Assembly (NCBI RefSeq): GCF_029433105.1
Contig: NZ_JARNTW010000007.1
Span: forward strand, 1-64,000
Reading direction: 5' to 3'
From: Runella sp. MFBS21
GTDB lineage: Bacteria > Bacteroidota > Bacteroidia > Cytophagales > Spirosomataceae
Length of the DNA: 64,000 nucleotides
The position numbers were made by a program, and so were the translations under genes. The notes below the pieces were generated by a model. The model had not been told where the DNA came from. It searched no databases and worked only from the letters and a program-made list of their open reading frames with translations. This document shows, in pieces, positions 6,161-17,000 of the stretch (its first letter is position 1; every line of letters starts with the position of its first letter).

Positions 6161-8716
6161 ATGATTAATTTCCAAAAACCCCTGAAAAATAAGCGGTTAT
6201 TTGTTCCTTTCTTCCTATTTGCTGCGTTATTGTTTGCACAAGCTACCTCATTTGCTCAAGTCAATATTACTTTTCCATTATCGCGTATCGTTTTTCAAAG
6301 GTCTAATGCTAATACAGCAACCTTCGTAGTATCTGGTACCTATCAGCAAGGAATCCCCGAAAGGATAGAAGCCTCTTTGGTACCGATGGTAGCTGGACAA
6401 GGTACCGAAACAGGCTGGCAGCTTTTAGAGGCAAATCCCATTGGAGGTATATTTTCAGGAACAGTCACTGGCCAAGGGGGATGGTATAAGTTGAAGGTTA
6501 GGATAATCAGGAATGGTCAAGTAGCTGAACAAACCGAAACAGAGAGGATTGGAATAGGGGAGGTGTTTGTGGTGGCTGGGCAGTCTAATGCGCGTGGATT
6601 ACAAAATTACGGTGCCCCTAGTGCCAACGACGACCGCGTCAATTGCTTCAATTTTTTGAATGCTTCTTTTGAAATAAATGAATTACCAGAGCCCAGTTTT
6701 GCGCATCTCAATTCTGATAGCTACATCGCTCCTTATGGGTATTCGGCTTGGTCTTGGGGTAAACTAGGAGACATGCTTACCAATCGGCTCAACGTTCCGA
6801 TTTTGTTTTTCAATGCGGCTTTGGAAGGTACCACTAGTCGTGCATGGCGCGAAAGTACCACGGGTTGGGCCACCAATCCCTATATTGGAGGTACTTATAC
6901 CAATCAACTTCCCTATTCGCAACTCAGGGTTACGATTAAGCAATACGCTTCTTTGACGGGGATTAGAGCTGTTCTTTGGCATCAAGGTGAAGCTGATACG
7001 CAGTTTTTTTTGTCAGAAGGAGAAATCGTCTCTAATCTACAGCAAGTGGTGAGTCAAAGTCGCAATGATTCGGGACACGATATAAGTTGGATGATTGCCA
7101 AAGTTTCGTATAATGCACGTACTGAATCGGCGGTGATTAATGCCCAAAATAGAGTTATTCAGACGACCCATAATGTGTTTGAAGGACCTGCTACCGACAA
7201 CCTACAAGTACCTCGCCCTGACGGAGTGCATATCCAAGGGCAAGCTTTGTCAACCTTGGCTGAACTATGGAACGCTAGCCTGACGCAAGACTTCTTTAAC
7301 CGTTCGCAGCCCCAAGCCCCTGTACCTATTCCTATGGTCAAAATTGGATGCGCTGACAATGGTCAGGTAAAATTGACAGTACAAGGAAACTTCTCTTCTT
7401 ATAGTTGGAATACTGGTTGGAATGAGCACATTTTTAACACTGGTCCTGGGTCTTATCGGCTGAAGGCGCGTGATGCTGCTGGAAATTTTTTGTTTTCTCC
7501 TACCATCAATATTTCCAACACAACCTTTGAAGCCTTACCAAAACCCAGTCAGCCAACTGTCATTGCTAAAAGTAATTTGGTGATTTGTGCGGGAGAAAAA
7601 GCCGAATTGGCCGTTCAGGATGCTTCAGGTTTTCGGTGGAGCAATGGAGCTACTTCGCAAAATATCTTTATTGGCGACAATCAAGCCTATAGAGTTCAAA
7701 TCAAAGATCAAAACGGTTGTTGGTCCGATTTCTCAGCGGGAGTTTCGGCGGTAGTTAATCCAGTACCGGAGGTTCCTACGGTCGTAGCCAAAGGCCCTCT
7801 TGATTTTTGTGCTGATGCAAGCGTAGAGCTGGAAGTTCAAGGTGCCACTAGCCAGGCCACTAACCGAAGTATTGAGTGGAGTAGTGGTCAAAAAACAGGC
7901 TCGATTACCGTTAGTACCTCTGGACAATATGCAGTGAGAGCGATGAATCAGTATAATTGCTATTCGGCCTACTCTGCACCCCTGCGTGTTACGGTACATC
8001 CGCTGCCCGCTACACCTTCCATTATGGCAAGCGGTCCATTGCGTTTTTGTGAAGGTGAAACGGTTACTTTATCAGTCAACACCCCTCTTACCACAATCTG
8101 GAACGACAAAGCCAGCAGCCAGCAATTAAAAGTCACTACTTCGGGGAGCTATCAAGCCCGTACCAGAGATGCCTTGGGATGCACCTCTCTACCGTCGTCC
8201 GAAGTAAAAGTAGAGGTAAATCCTATTCCTGCCCGCCCCCAAATTACAAAGTATAGTACTTTTACGCTTGAAGCAACGGGCGAATACCTCCCCAATATTC
8301 AGTTTAAGTGGACCTATGGAGACAAAAATACCATTACTACCGACAATTTATTAAAGGCAGTCGATGCGGGCAAATATTCCGTAACAGCTTTTTATTATAT
8401 TGATGATACTCATATTTGTACCTCCCCTGTTTCCGACGATTATCAATATGTTTTAGAATCCTCGGGTAGTCAAATAGCTATTTATCCCAACCCAAGTACG
8501 GATGGGACTTTTGCAGTAGAATGCCTCAACGCTATCGAAAATGCTAATATTTACGTAGTTGATGCTACAGGCAAAGTTATTTTTCACCAGTACTTGCCTT
8601 CCTTCACCAAATCTCAACCCATCAAAGTAACAGACTTGCCTTCAGGTTTCTATATTTTGAAAATCAGCGGTAGCCGTTTTCCGGCAGTAACCCAAAAATT
8701 GTGGGTGATACGTTAA
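6161..8716 (+). CDS. SGNH/sialate O-acetylesterase-like protein with Ig-like repeats and T9SS sorting domain
   Basis: Secreted 851-residue protein. There is a signal peptide in the first ~35 residues (ends ATSFAQ). Around residues 135-400 lies an SGNH-hydrolase domain of the sialate O-acetylesterase type: the nucleophile Ser is in VVAGQSNARG, and the second conserved block is LWHQGEADTQF. Next come three or four short Ig/PKD-like repeats, each starting with a pattern such as P-x-V-x-A-x-G-P-L-x-F-C and containing a conserved Cys pair. The last ~80 residues begin IAIYPNPSTDG and end KLWVIR, a type A sorting domain for the type IX secretion system. The inferred role is deacetylation of extracellular glycans at or beyond the cell surface. 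Confidence 0.85.
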   Translation: MINFQKPLKNKRLFVPFFLFAALLFAQATSFAQVNITFPLSRIVFQRSNANTATFVVSGTYQQGIPERIEASLVPMVAGQGTETGWQLLEANPIGGIFSGTVTGQGGWYKLKVRIIRNGQVAEQTETERIGIGEVFVVAGQSNARGLQNYGAPSANDDRVNCFNFLNASFEINELPEPSFAHLNSDSYIAPYGYSAWSWGKLGDMLTNRLNVPILFFNAALEGTTSRAWRESTTGWATNPYIGGTYTNQLPYSQLRVTIKQYASLTGIRAVLWHQGEADTQFFLSEGEIVSNLQQVVSQSRNDSGHDISWMIAKVSYNARTESAVINAQNRVIQTTHNVFEGPATDNLQVPRPDGVHIQGQALSTLAELWNASLTQDFFNRSQPQAPVPIPMVKIGCADNGQVKLTVQGNFSSYSWNTGWNEHIFNTGPGSYRLKARDAAGNFLFSPTINISNTTFEALPKPSQPTVIAKSNLVICAGEKAELAVQDASGFRWSNGATSQNIFIGDNQAYRVQIKDQNGCWSDFSAGVSAVVNPVPEVPTVVAKGPLDFCADASVELEVQGATSQATNRSIEWSSGQKTGSITVSTSGQYAVRAMNQYNCYSAYSAPLRVTVHPLPATPSIMASGPLRFCEGETVTLSVNTPLTTIWNDKASSQQLKVTTSGSYQARTRDALGCTSLPSSEVKVEVNPIPARPQITKYSTFTLEATGEYLPNIQFKWTYGDKNTITTDNLLKAVDAGKYSVTAFYYIDDTHICTSPVSDDYQYVLESSGSQIAIYPNPSTDGTFAVECLNAIENANIYVVDATGKVIFHQYLPSFTKSQPIKVTDLPSGFYILKISGSRFPAVTQKLWVIR

Positions 8717-8880
8717 AAATCAATAAATCGTTGGCATGAAAATTGACAAAGAATCAATCAGTGTTGGATTGTAGACGTAAAAGATGTTATTTTGCGGGTC
8801 AATTTCTGGAATCCACAGGATTACTTATTTTAATCAACTAATAAACAATTAACTTTAACTAACATAACGCGCAAGCAACT

Positions 8881-10992
8881 ATGGCGTTAATCAACAAAAT
8901 TAGGGAGCGGTCAGGTATTGCAGTTCTCATCATTGCTGTCAGTTTAATTCTCTTTATCGTAGGGGGAGATATTATAGGGCCCAATTCATTGCTAGGTGGA
9001 AATAGCCAAAAAGTAGGTGAAATCGCCGGCGAAACCATTGACTACAAAGATTTCCAACAAAAAATTGACCAAGCACGTCAGGCTTTTGAGGCCCAAACTG
9101 GTCGTGCTGCTTCTGAAGCCGAACAGCAGTCGCTGCGTGAGCAAGTCTGGAATCAGTACATTGTAGATTATGCCTACAAAAAAGAATACGAAGCGCTAGG
9201 TTTGAAAGTGAGCAACGAAGAGCTGATTGACATGGTACAGGGTAACAACGTAAGCCCGGCGGTTCAGCAGTCATTCACCAATCCTCAAACGGGCGTTTTT
9301 GACAAAACTTCGGTCATTAGCTATCTCAAAAACCTCAAAAATTTGCCTCCCGAACAACAGCAAGCTTGGGCAAACTTTGAAAAGAGCTTAGCGGAAGATC
9401 GTCTTCGCCAAAAATATGAAAACCTAGTACGTCTTGGTACTTATGTAACCCGCGCCGAAGCGGAGAAAGAATACCAAGCCCAAGCTACTAAAGCTTCATT
9501 ACGCTATTTGTTTGTGCCTTTTTATTCTGTACTTGATACCACTATCAAAGTGACAGATTCTCAATTGGAGGATTATTTGGCCAAACATAAAGACGAATAC
9601 AAAGGCTTTAACTCGCGTACTATTCAATATATTTCGTTTCCTGTGGTACCTACCAAAGAAGATAGCGTAGACTTATACAACAAAATTAAAGAATTGGCAC
9701 GCGGCTTAGCTACTGCTCCCAATGATTCGACTTACGCTAGAATCAACTCGGATGTACCTACAAAGCTTTACTGGTCGCTTTCCGAAATGCCAGACCAATT
9801 GAAAGCTGCGGTGAAAGGATTTATTCCGGGTAGTGTCAATGGACCTTATCGTGAAGGAAATACATACTTCATTTATAAATATGGTGGTACAAAATTAGAT
9901 ACTGCCTATACTGCCAAAGCAAGTCATATCTTGATTCGCCCTGTTGGTACGGGAGATTCGGCCAAAGCCGTGGCTCGTGCCAAAGCGCAAGATTTGTTGA
10001 AACAACTACAAGGTGGGGCTAGCTTTGAACAACTAGCCGCTACCAATAGCCAAGACCAAGCTTCAGCTCAGCGTGGTGGCGATTTGGGGTATTTCCGTCA
10101 AGGTGCTATGGTGAAACCTTTCAATGATGCCGTTTTTGGAATGAGTGGCACAGGATTGATTGGCCGTTTGATTGAATCTGACTATGGATTCCATATCATC
10201 AAAGTAACCGAGGCCAAAACCAACGTGTTGTATAAAATCGCAGCAATTGGCAAAACGATGACCCCAAGCCAAGCTACTCGCGATGCGATTTATGCAAAAG
10301 CTGATCAATTTGCGCTAGATTCAAAATCAAAAGCAGACTTTGATGAAGCCTCAAAGAAAGACAAATCTTTGCTTGTACAAACCGCTAATCGGATTCCAGA
10401 AGGTGCTTCTAACATCAACACAATGCAAAATGCCCGGGAAATCGTTCGTTGGGCTTTCAATGATGATACTAAAATAGATCAAGTATCTCCTGTTTTTGAG
10501 ACTGACGAACAGTATGTGGTAGCGATTTTGACTGGTAAGTCAGATAAGAATACTCCTAAAGTAGAAGATTTCCGTGAGGAGTTGACTTTGAAGGTTCGTA
10601 ATGAAGTGAAGGCTGAGCAAATCTCTAAAAAGTTGGCCTCTATTCAAGCACCTACTTTAGAAGGTATTGCCCAAAAATATGGCGCAGGCGCTTTGGTCGA
10701 AACAGCCAACGATATTTCATTGGCGACAGGCTTCCTCACAAGTGCTGGACTTGACCCGATTGCATTGGGTAGAGGTTTTGGCTTGAAACCAGGTAAAAAA
10801 TCAAAAGTATTTACCGGTGAGAATGGCGTGTTTATTATGGAGCAAATTAGCAGCACACCTGCACCGCCGATTGCGGATTATTCGATGTACAAGGCTAACT
10901 TGCAGTCGAAAAGCTTCCAAGCTAGTTTCTTACTCAATGAAGCTATCCGCGAAAGTGCCAAAATAGTTGACAATCGTGCTAAATTCTTCTAA
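8881..10992 (+). CDS. PpiD-like periplasmic peptidyl-prolyl isomerase/chaperone
   Basis: 703 residues, inner-membrane-anchored foldase. The N-terminus has one membrane helix (about 12-30, IAVLIIAVSLILFIVGG), then a SurA/PpiD-type N-terminal chaperone domain with EQQSLREQVWNQ. Residues about 345-445 are a parvulin (PpiC) rotamase domain, with ASHILIR at its start, GGDLGYF in the middle and GFHIIKV at its end. A second, divergent PPIase-like region and a C-terminal helix bundle follow. Bacteroidota members of this length are usual. It should help outer-membrane proteins fold after Sec export. It is a single-gene unit ended by a strong terminator. Confidence 0.92.
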   Translation: MALINKIRERSGIAVLIIAVSLILFIVGGDIIGPNSLLGGNSQKVGEIAGETIDYKDFQQKIDQARQAFEAQTGRAASEAEQQSLREQVWNQYIVDYAYKKEYEALGLKVSNEELIDMVQGNNVSPAVQQSFTNPQTGVFDKTSVISYLKNLKNLPPEQQQAWANFEKSLAEDRLRQKYENLVRLGTYVTRAEAEKEYQAQATKASLRYLFVPFYSVLDTTIKVTDSQLEDYLAKHKDEYKGFNSRTIQYISFPVVPTKEDSVDLYNKIKELARGLATAPNDSTYARINSDVPTKLYWSLSEMPDQLKAAVKGFIPGSVNGPYREGNTYFIYKYGGTKLDTAYTAKASHILIRPVGTGDSAKAVARAKAQDLLKQLQGGASFEQLAATNSQDQASAQRGGDLGYFRQGAMVKPFNDAVFGMSGTGLIGRLIESDYGFHIIKVTEAKTNVLYKIAAIGKTMTPSQATRDAIYAKADQFALDSKSKADFDEASKKDKSLLVQTANRIPEGASNINTMQNAREIVRWAFNDDTKIDQVSPVFETDEQYVVAILTGKSDKNTPKVEDFREELTLKVRNEVKAEQISKKLASIQAPTLEGIAQKYGAGALVETANDISLATGFLTSAGLDPIALGRGFGLKPGKKSKVFTGENGVFIMEQISSTPAPPIADYSMYKANLQSKSFQASFLLNEAIRESAKIVDNRAKFF

Positions 10993-11025
10993 TCAATAAA
11001 TTAGTTAGATTTAGGTTTCCATCAT

Positions 11026-11053
11026 AAAAGCCCTGATGCAAATCAGGGCTTTT
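11026..11053 (+). terminator. Rho-independent terminator after the PpiD-like gene
   Basis: A 12-bp perfect stem AAAAGCCCTGAT (11026-11037) / ATCAGGGCTTTT (11042-11053) with a 4-base loop and an added T. Confidence 0.9.
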
Positions 11054-11150
11054 TCATTTCTAGAGGTTGCAATTATTAGCTATCAAGAAAAAGTGATTCA
11101 CACTATCTTTGCTATCTGCGTGGTTAAGAGAATGTAAGTTTAAGTGTAGT

Positions 11151-12074
11151 TTAGTGTTTATCTAAAACCACAATACCTTCTACGTCATAAGTACCATGTT
11201 CGGTAGTTAGGCTATAGACTTCTGGCACCGTTCTAGCATTTTGTTGGATATCAACGATTTCGGCAGTCACATACCTTCCTGATACTACATCATGCACAAA
11301 AACCCAATCTTTCCTTTTTAATCGATCTACAGAAGCTTTTCCCAGAAGGGTCAGAATGGGATGATTAGGAGTAACTTCAAGCGCAATCAACCCATTTTGT
11401 ACCTTGTGACTCACCCATGCTTGGCCGTTGGGTTTGATGAGCAAGCGAGTCAGTGTGAAAGTACCTTGGTGCTTTTTTACCTGAGTTACTTTTCCTTCCT
11501 TAAGTCCCGAAACTATATCTCCTACTTTGATACTTGCAATCGATTTTTCGGTGCCATCGGCGAGATTGACAAACAATTCGGCAGGAAAGCAAAAATCGTT
11601 TGGATCTTCTTCTTCTTTTGTACTCTCGGGAGCGAAATCGGGACCTAGCTGACTCAAAACATAGGCCATACAAACCGCAAAGCCGTCGGTCGTCTTGTTG
11701 TTGTTTTTGAGGTCTTCTACATACTTAGCCCATACCTCTTTGGGAGCGAGGGTATTGGGGATACACTGCTGAATCTGCTTATTAGGAGCACTAAAAACCG
11801 CCAATAATCCAAGACCTTGGGGAGTTGTCCCTTCCGATATTTTATACAAAAAGATTTTTCGTTCGCTACCGTCATTCAGAGGAACTGAAAATACGCCGTT
11901 GGTAGAAGGCCGTGAAAATAAGAACCCTTTTTCCCTAATAGATGTTTTTTTGTCAACGTTTTTGAAAGAAATGCTTTTGATTTGATCATACTCCGCAAGA
12001 GTGAGTGCGCGTTTTGATTCTTGCCCATATGCACTCAGGCATAGGGTACAACATAGGATAAAAATAAACTTCAT
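11151..12074 (-). CDS. Exported protein with C-terminal Hint (Hedgehog/intein) domain
   Basis: 307 residues. Residues 1-17 are a signal peptide (ends SAYGQ). Residues 20-160 are an N-terminal domain I do not recognise, with Cys at 104 and 135. From Cys162 a Hint domain starts: FCFPAELFVNLADG, then IKVGDIVSG, then the block-B-like TPNHPIL (Thr235, His238). It ends at the very C-terminus with VEGIVVLDKH, just where inteins have the splice-junction His-Asn. No C-terminal extein follows and the Asn is missing. By analogy with Hog and BIL domains, it could cleave or esterify the upstream part at Cys162; this is inference. It lies 12 bp after the Tat aminotransferase gene, so the two are probably one operon. 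Confidence 0.8.
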   Translation of the reverse strand: MKFIFILCCTLCLSAYGQESKRALTLAEYDQIKSISFKNVDKKTSIREKGFLFSRPSTNGVFSVPLNDGSERKIFLYKISEGTTPQGLGLLAVFSAPNKQIQQCIPNTLAPKEVWAKYVEDLKNNNKTTDGFAVCMAYVLSQLGPDFAPESTKEEEDPNDFCFPAELFVNLADGTEKSIASIKVGDIVSGLKEGKVTQVKKHQGTFTLTRLLIKPNGQAWVSHKVQNGLIALEVTPNHPILTLLGKASVDRLKRKDWVFVHDVVSGRYVTAEIVDIQQNARTVPEVYSLTTEHGTYDVEGIVVLDKH

Positions 12075-12086
12075 CTTTCAAGGTAC

Positions 12087-13268
12087 TTAGCTGACAGATT
12101 TGGTAAAGGCTTCTTTGAATGCTTTCATTTCGTCCATAGTACCAATACTTACGCGGCACCAATTCTGCTGGTCAAAAGCCCAACTTCTTACGCTAACTCC
12201 TTCGGCCATCATTTTTTGAACGAGCATTTGCCCCTTTATTTTAATAGGAAACAATACAAAATTGGCGTCGGAAGGCAAATAAGTATAATCCATTGACTTC
12301 AGTGTGTCATAAAGGAATTTTTTAGATTCAGCGGTATTCTTGATAACCATCTCTTGGAAGGCTTTGTCTTTGAAACTCGCCACCGCCGCCGCCGCCGAAG
12401 TAGCTGATACCGTAAAACCTCCAGAACAATATTTTCTAAGTTCTTTCAAAATCTCAGGTTGACCTAGGGCATACCCGATTCGTAGTCCTGCGAATCCATG
12501 TAGTTTGGATAATGTTCTTAGGATTAAGACATTTTGCCCTTTTTTGATACAATCCACCATACTGTCGGTAGCAGGGTTTGGCGCATAATCGATGTATGCT
12601 TCATCTACCAGAACGGTTGATTTGGGAGATACGGCATCACAAAACGATTTAAGTTTTGCGGAAGGAAGCATGACACCAGTCGGGTTGTTTGGGTTGCAAA
12701 CATAAATCATGGCAGTATCAGAACCGACGCGCGTAGCCATTGCATCTAAGTCGTACTGATAATCCTTGGTAAGGGCTACTTTTTCTGTGGGCATTTTGGC
12801 GCTTTCGTCGCGGGCATCTCTTCCCGAAATATAGCATGTCTCAGCCATCATGACTTTTCCTTTGGTAGCAGCCATCATTAAGCTAGCCATCAGTAACTCA
12901 GAAGACCCTGCCCCTAGCAGTACTTGGTCGGGAGCTACTCCGTGCATATCTGCAATGGTTTTGCGGAGCTCCATTGTGATACCGCCAGCGTACAAAAATG
13001 CTTTAGGGGCAGTTTCGGTGATTGCTTTGATAGCAGAAGCAGAAGGCCCCCAAGGATTTTCGTTGGACGATAGCCTAGCTTTGATTTGAGGTGCTGCTGC
13101 TAGCATAGCTTCTTTGGCGAGTTCCATTTCTCGTTCGGCATATACATTAATAATGCCCAGCTGAGAAGTTTGGCTAGCATAGGAAGGGGTTGATTGACCA
13201 AAAGTAAGACCTGCGGATGCTAGTAGGCCAGATTTGAGCCAATCACGGCGGTTGATGATAGATGACAT
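12087..13268 (-). CDS. Tat-exported HisC-like PLP aminotransferase
   Basis: Fold type I PLP aminotransferase resembling histidinol-phosphate aminotransferase, 393 residues from the ATG at 13268. That start gives MSSIINRRDWLKSGLLASAG, a twin-arginine signal. An upstream ATG at 13346 would bury it. Visible motifs are SSNENPWGPS (substrate/N-terminal loop), YVCNPNNPTG (PLP ring contact), VDEAYIDY, and RTLSKLHGFAGLRIGY with the Schiff-base Lys. A Tat signal on a PLP enzyme makes sense because cofactor and fold must be complete before export. A close paralogue of identical length lies at 18851-20032, on the other side of susC/susD. The natural substrate is unknown, and a role in histidine synthesis is unlikely for an exported protein. 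Confidence 0.88.
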   Translation of the reverse strand: MSSIINRRDWLKSGLLASAGLTFGQSTPSYASQTSQLGIINVYAEREMELAKEAMLAAAPQIKARLSSNENPWGPSASAIKAITETAPKAFLYAGGITMELRKTIADMHGVAPDQVLLGAGSSELLMASLMMAATKGKVMMAETCYISGRDARDESAKMPTEKVALTKDYQYDLDAMATRVGSDTAMIYVCNPNNPTGVMLPSAKLKSFCDAVSPKSTVLVDEAYIDYAPNPATDSMVDCIKKGQNVLILRTLSKLHGFAGLRIGYALGQPEILKELRKYCSGGFTVSATSAAAAVASFKDKAFQEMVIKNTAESKKFLYDTLKSMDYTYLPSDANFVLFPIKIKGQMLVQKMMAEGVSVRSWAFDQQNWCRVSIGTMDEMKAFKEAFTKSVS

Positions 13269-14074
13269 AAGTGAAGATGTAAAGGATGAATGATTTCTTT
13301 TCTGGAAGGAAAAAGGATACTCGCTTGGCAACGACTCATTACTCATTTACATTTAACAAAATTAGAAAAAGATAATTTTTTGTGCAATATTTTGTCTATA
13401 TAAATATATTAAAAAATGAAAAAAAGTCAATTATGTAGCTATTTTATGGTGATTTTAAAACCAAAAATATAGATTTTTTCAAAAATATAGATTTTAGTGG
13501 CGAATTTGATAACTAAAATGATATGCAAGTTGATATTTTAAAATTTGGTATAAATTTAATAAAAAAGAATATAATTTTGCTTTAAATTGGAAAAAATTGT
13601 ATATTTTCTATATATTTCGAATATTTTGAAAAAATATATTGGATAAACTTGATTATTTGTTTTTAACGACATACTTTCGAGCAGTATTTACAAAAAAAGT
13701 ACAATTTACTTCACGTTGATAAACTTCTTTAGCCGCACTTGTAGAGGCTTATCAACTTGAGAAAAGACATAAAAGAGGAGTAACAAGACTTTTCTCATTT
13801 CCAGAATACCATCTTTCGAGAAGATGGACGATGTAGCTTAACCTAAACTAAATCTACCAAAATCAGGGTAAAAAATTTGGATAGAATAAACAACTGCTCA
13901 ACGCTGAGTGGTTGGTTTTCTAAACGACAAAGGAGGAAAAGTCCTCTTGCTTGGCCACGCTTGCCCGGCCGTAACGGTTGCTGGTACTTATGCGGCCTGT
14001 ATTAGCAGTTTCGGAGCGGTCGGTGCATAGCGTGAATTACACTTAACTTAAACAAACAACCAAACTATTACCAG
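13269..14074 (+). promoter_or_regulatory. ~800-bp intergenic and structured leader before susC
   Basis: No gene is seen. The first ~450 bp are extremely AT-rich; the last ~330 bp are much richer in G+C. Hairpins include GTTGATAA/TTATCAAC (13715-13722/13749-13756), a perfect 7-bp stem CCATCTT/AAGATGG with loop TCGAG (13809-13827), and GAGGA/TCCTC (13933-13937/13942-13946). The region lies between divergent transcription units, and long leaders are common before SusC genes in this phylum. It probably holds the promoter and a regulatory 5' UTR. No known riboswitch class was recognised. Confidence 0.5.
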
Positions 14075-17000
14075 ATGAAAAGACTTCTACTATTTTCTGC
14101 TTTGTGTGCGATAAGCTGGGCAGGATACGCCCAGCGGATAGTCACTGGAACGGTTACTTCTAAAGACGAGGGAGTGCTTCCGGGTGTAAACGTACTACTT
14201 AAAGGTTCGAGAACTGGGGTAGCCACTGATGGCACCGGGGGGTATAAAGTTTCGATTCCTGACGATAATGCTGTTTTGGTTTTTAGTTTTATTGGATATG
14301 GCACACAGGAAATAACTGTGGGGTCGCGTTCGACAATAAACATTGAGCTTTTGCCGGATGTCAAAGCCCTCCAAGAGGTAGTAGTAACCGCTTTTGGTAT
14401 TGAAAAAGAGAAAAAAGCGTTGGGATATACAGTTCAAGAAGTAAAAGGTTCGCAAATAGTGGAAGCTCGCTCCAACAACGTCGTCAACAACCTCGCAGGA
14501 CGGGTTGCGGGGGTAAGAGTCCAGAGCAATGGTGGACCCGGTAGTGGTTCTACGGTTCAGATTCGTGGTGCTTCTTCGGTATCAGGCAACAACCAGCCAC
14601 TTGTGGTAATTGACGGGGTGCCTATCGACCAAAGTACTTCTAACTCCATGACTAGTGGAGAGAAACAATTTGGAGGCGGGCTTTCGGAAGTAAGTCCTGA
14701 CAATATCAAAGACATTAGTGTATTAAAAGGTCCTAATGCCGCTGCCTTGTATGGCTCACGTGCTGCAAACGGGGTAATCTTAATTACCACCAAAAATGGG
14801 GCCGGCACTAAAGGTATCGGCGTAGAAGTAAACTCAAACATAACTTTTGAAAGACCACTCGTAAAGCCTGATTTTCAAGATATTTATGGCGGTGGTAATG
14901 GATACCGTACTTGGTACGCTGACGGCTGGTCAGGGGCAATTACGGGCGATGCTATTGCGCAGTATCGGGCGGCTTATGGTGCTAATGCTCCTCTTTTTGG
15001 TACTGAAGGTACTGACGAAAGCTGGGGTGCACCCATGGATGGGCGTCTGATTCGTCACTGGTGGTCGGGTACAGAGGTTGCACCTCTTACACCTAATCCA
15101 AACAACTGGGAGCAATATTGGGAAACTGGCCAAACTCGTACCAACAACATCGCAATATCAGGAGCTAATGAAAAAGGGAATTTCCGTCTTTCGATTGGTC
15201 GCATGGGACAAGACGGTATCATGCGCAGCAATGATTTTTATCGTAACAACTTCAAACTCAACACTGGATATAACTTTACTCCCAAATTGAGTGTGACGCT
15301 ATCAACCGAATATATTAAATCAGGTTCTAAAAATCGCGGCTATCAAGAAGGGCAGCAGTTTATCTGGGCGCATCGCCATATATCATGGGAACAACACAAA
15401 AACTATGATGATTACACAAGTACGCACATCCAACGTGCACTTGCGGGGCGTTTGCCAGATAGTGATCCCCCAAACTGGCAACACACTTTCTTCACAAACC
15501 CATTTTATATCAATGACAAATTGCCGCTAAGCAACGTCAAAGATCGCCTTGTGGGAAATATCGCACTTAACTATAAAATTACCCCTTATTTAAGTTTGTT
15601 GGCACGTTCGGGAACTGATTTTTGGTCAGATACTCGTATCAATGTTATCAATTTTGAACGCGTTCGTAATGGAAACCGTACCCCAGGACAGTATTCAGAA
15701 GAAGTATTGCGTGCGCAAGAAACTAACTCGGATGTTATCTTAAGTTTTAACAAATCTCTTACAAGCGATTTTTCAATCGCTGCTCAAGGAGGAGGTATTT
15801 TGCGCCAAAACTACTATAAGCGTAATTTCACACGGGTTGGAGAATTGGTGGTAGATGGGGTTTATAACCTCTCAAACTCAGTTCCTAGCCTCAATACGGT
15901 AGAAAGCCGTATCGAACAAACCGAAATGCAGTCACTCTTTGGAACGTTCCAATTAGGCTGGCGCAATGCTTTGTTTTTAGATCTCACAGGTCGCAACGAC
16001 TGGTCAAGTACCCTGCCTGCCGATGCTCGTTCTTACTTCTATCCTTCGGCTTCAGTAAGTGCGGTATTGACCGACTTGTTTAATGTTCAAAGTTCAGTTT
16101 TGAGTTTTGGCAAAGTTCGGGCTAGCTGGGCACAAGTAGGAAACGACGCCCGTCCCTATCAATTAAACCAAGTGTATCGTTCGGGAGGTGCATGGAATGG
16201 TTCTATTCCACAATATTATGAAAACACCACGATTCCTAACTCAGGCTTGAAACCTGAAATTACCACAGGTCTTGAATTTGGTTTAGACTTGCGTTTCTTG
16301 CGCGGCAAAGTAGGTTTAGATGTAACTTACTACAACCAAACATCACGCAATCAGATATTAGGCGTAGAAATTTCAAAAGCAAGTGGGTACAACAACCGTA
16401 TCCTCAATGCTGGTGAAATTCAGAACAAAGGGCTAGAGGTAGTATTGAGCGGTACCCCATTCAAATCTCCTCAAGGATTTACGTGGGATGTTACGGCCAA
16501 TTTTGCTCGTAACCGCAACAAAGTAATCGCACTTGCAGAAGGACTGACCACTTTGATTTTGCACCAGCAACGTGGCCTTAACTCCGAAGCTCGGGTAGGA
16601 GAAGCTTATGGAGCCTTGTATGGAATTGGATTTGAGCGTAGTCCCGACGGGCAGATTATCTATAGCAACGGGCTACCTGTGGTGTCTACGACTCCCCGAA
16701 TTTTAGGAAATATTCAGCCTGACTGGACGGGAGGTCTCAGCAATACATTTACTTACAAAGGACTTTCTCTTTCAGCTTTGATTGATGTACGTATGGGAGG
16801 TGATTTCTTTGATGAAGGTACCGGGACAGCCCGTTGGACTGGTCAATATGAAGAAACGGCCGTAGGTCGCGAAGAAGGTATCATCGGTAAAGGCGTAAAA
16901 GTAGTAAGTACTAATGCCGACGGTTCGGCAGTATATGCTCCAAACGATATCATTGTAGCTGCCAATCAGCTTTATGGCTACAACAACCCCCGCCGTTATC

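Noticed and set aside
11104-11111. TATCTTTG, a good -7 promoter box
   Set aside because: It lies between a terminator and a convergent gene end, has no -33 element and no gene downstream on the plus strand, so chance occurrence is likely.
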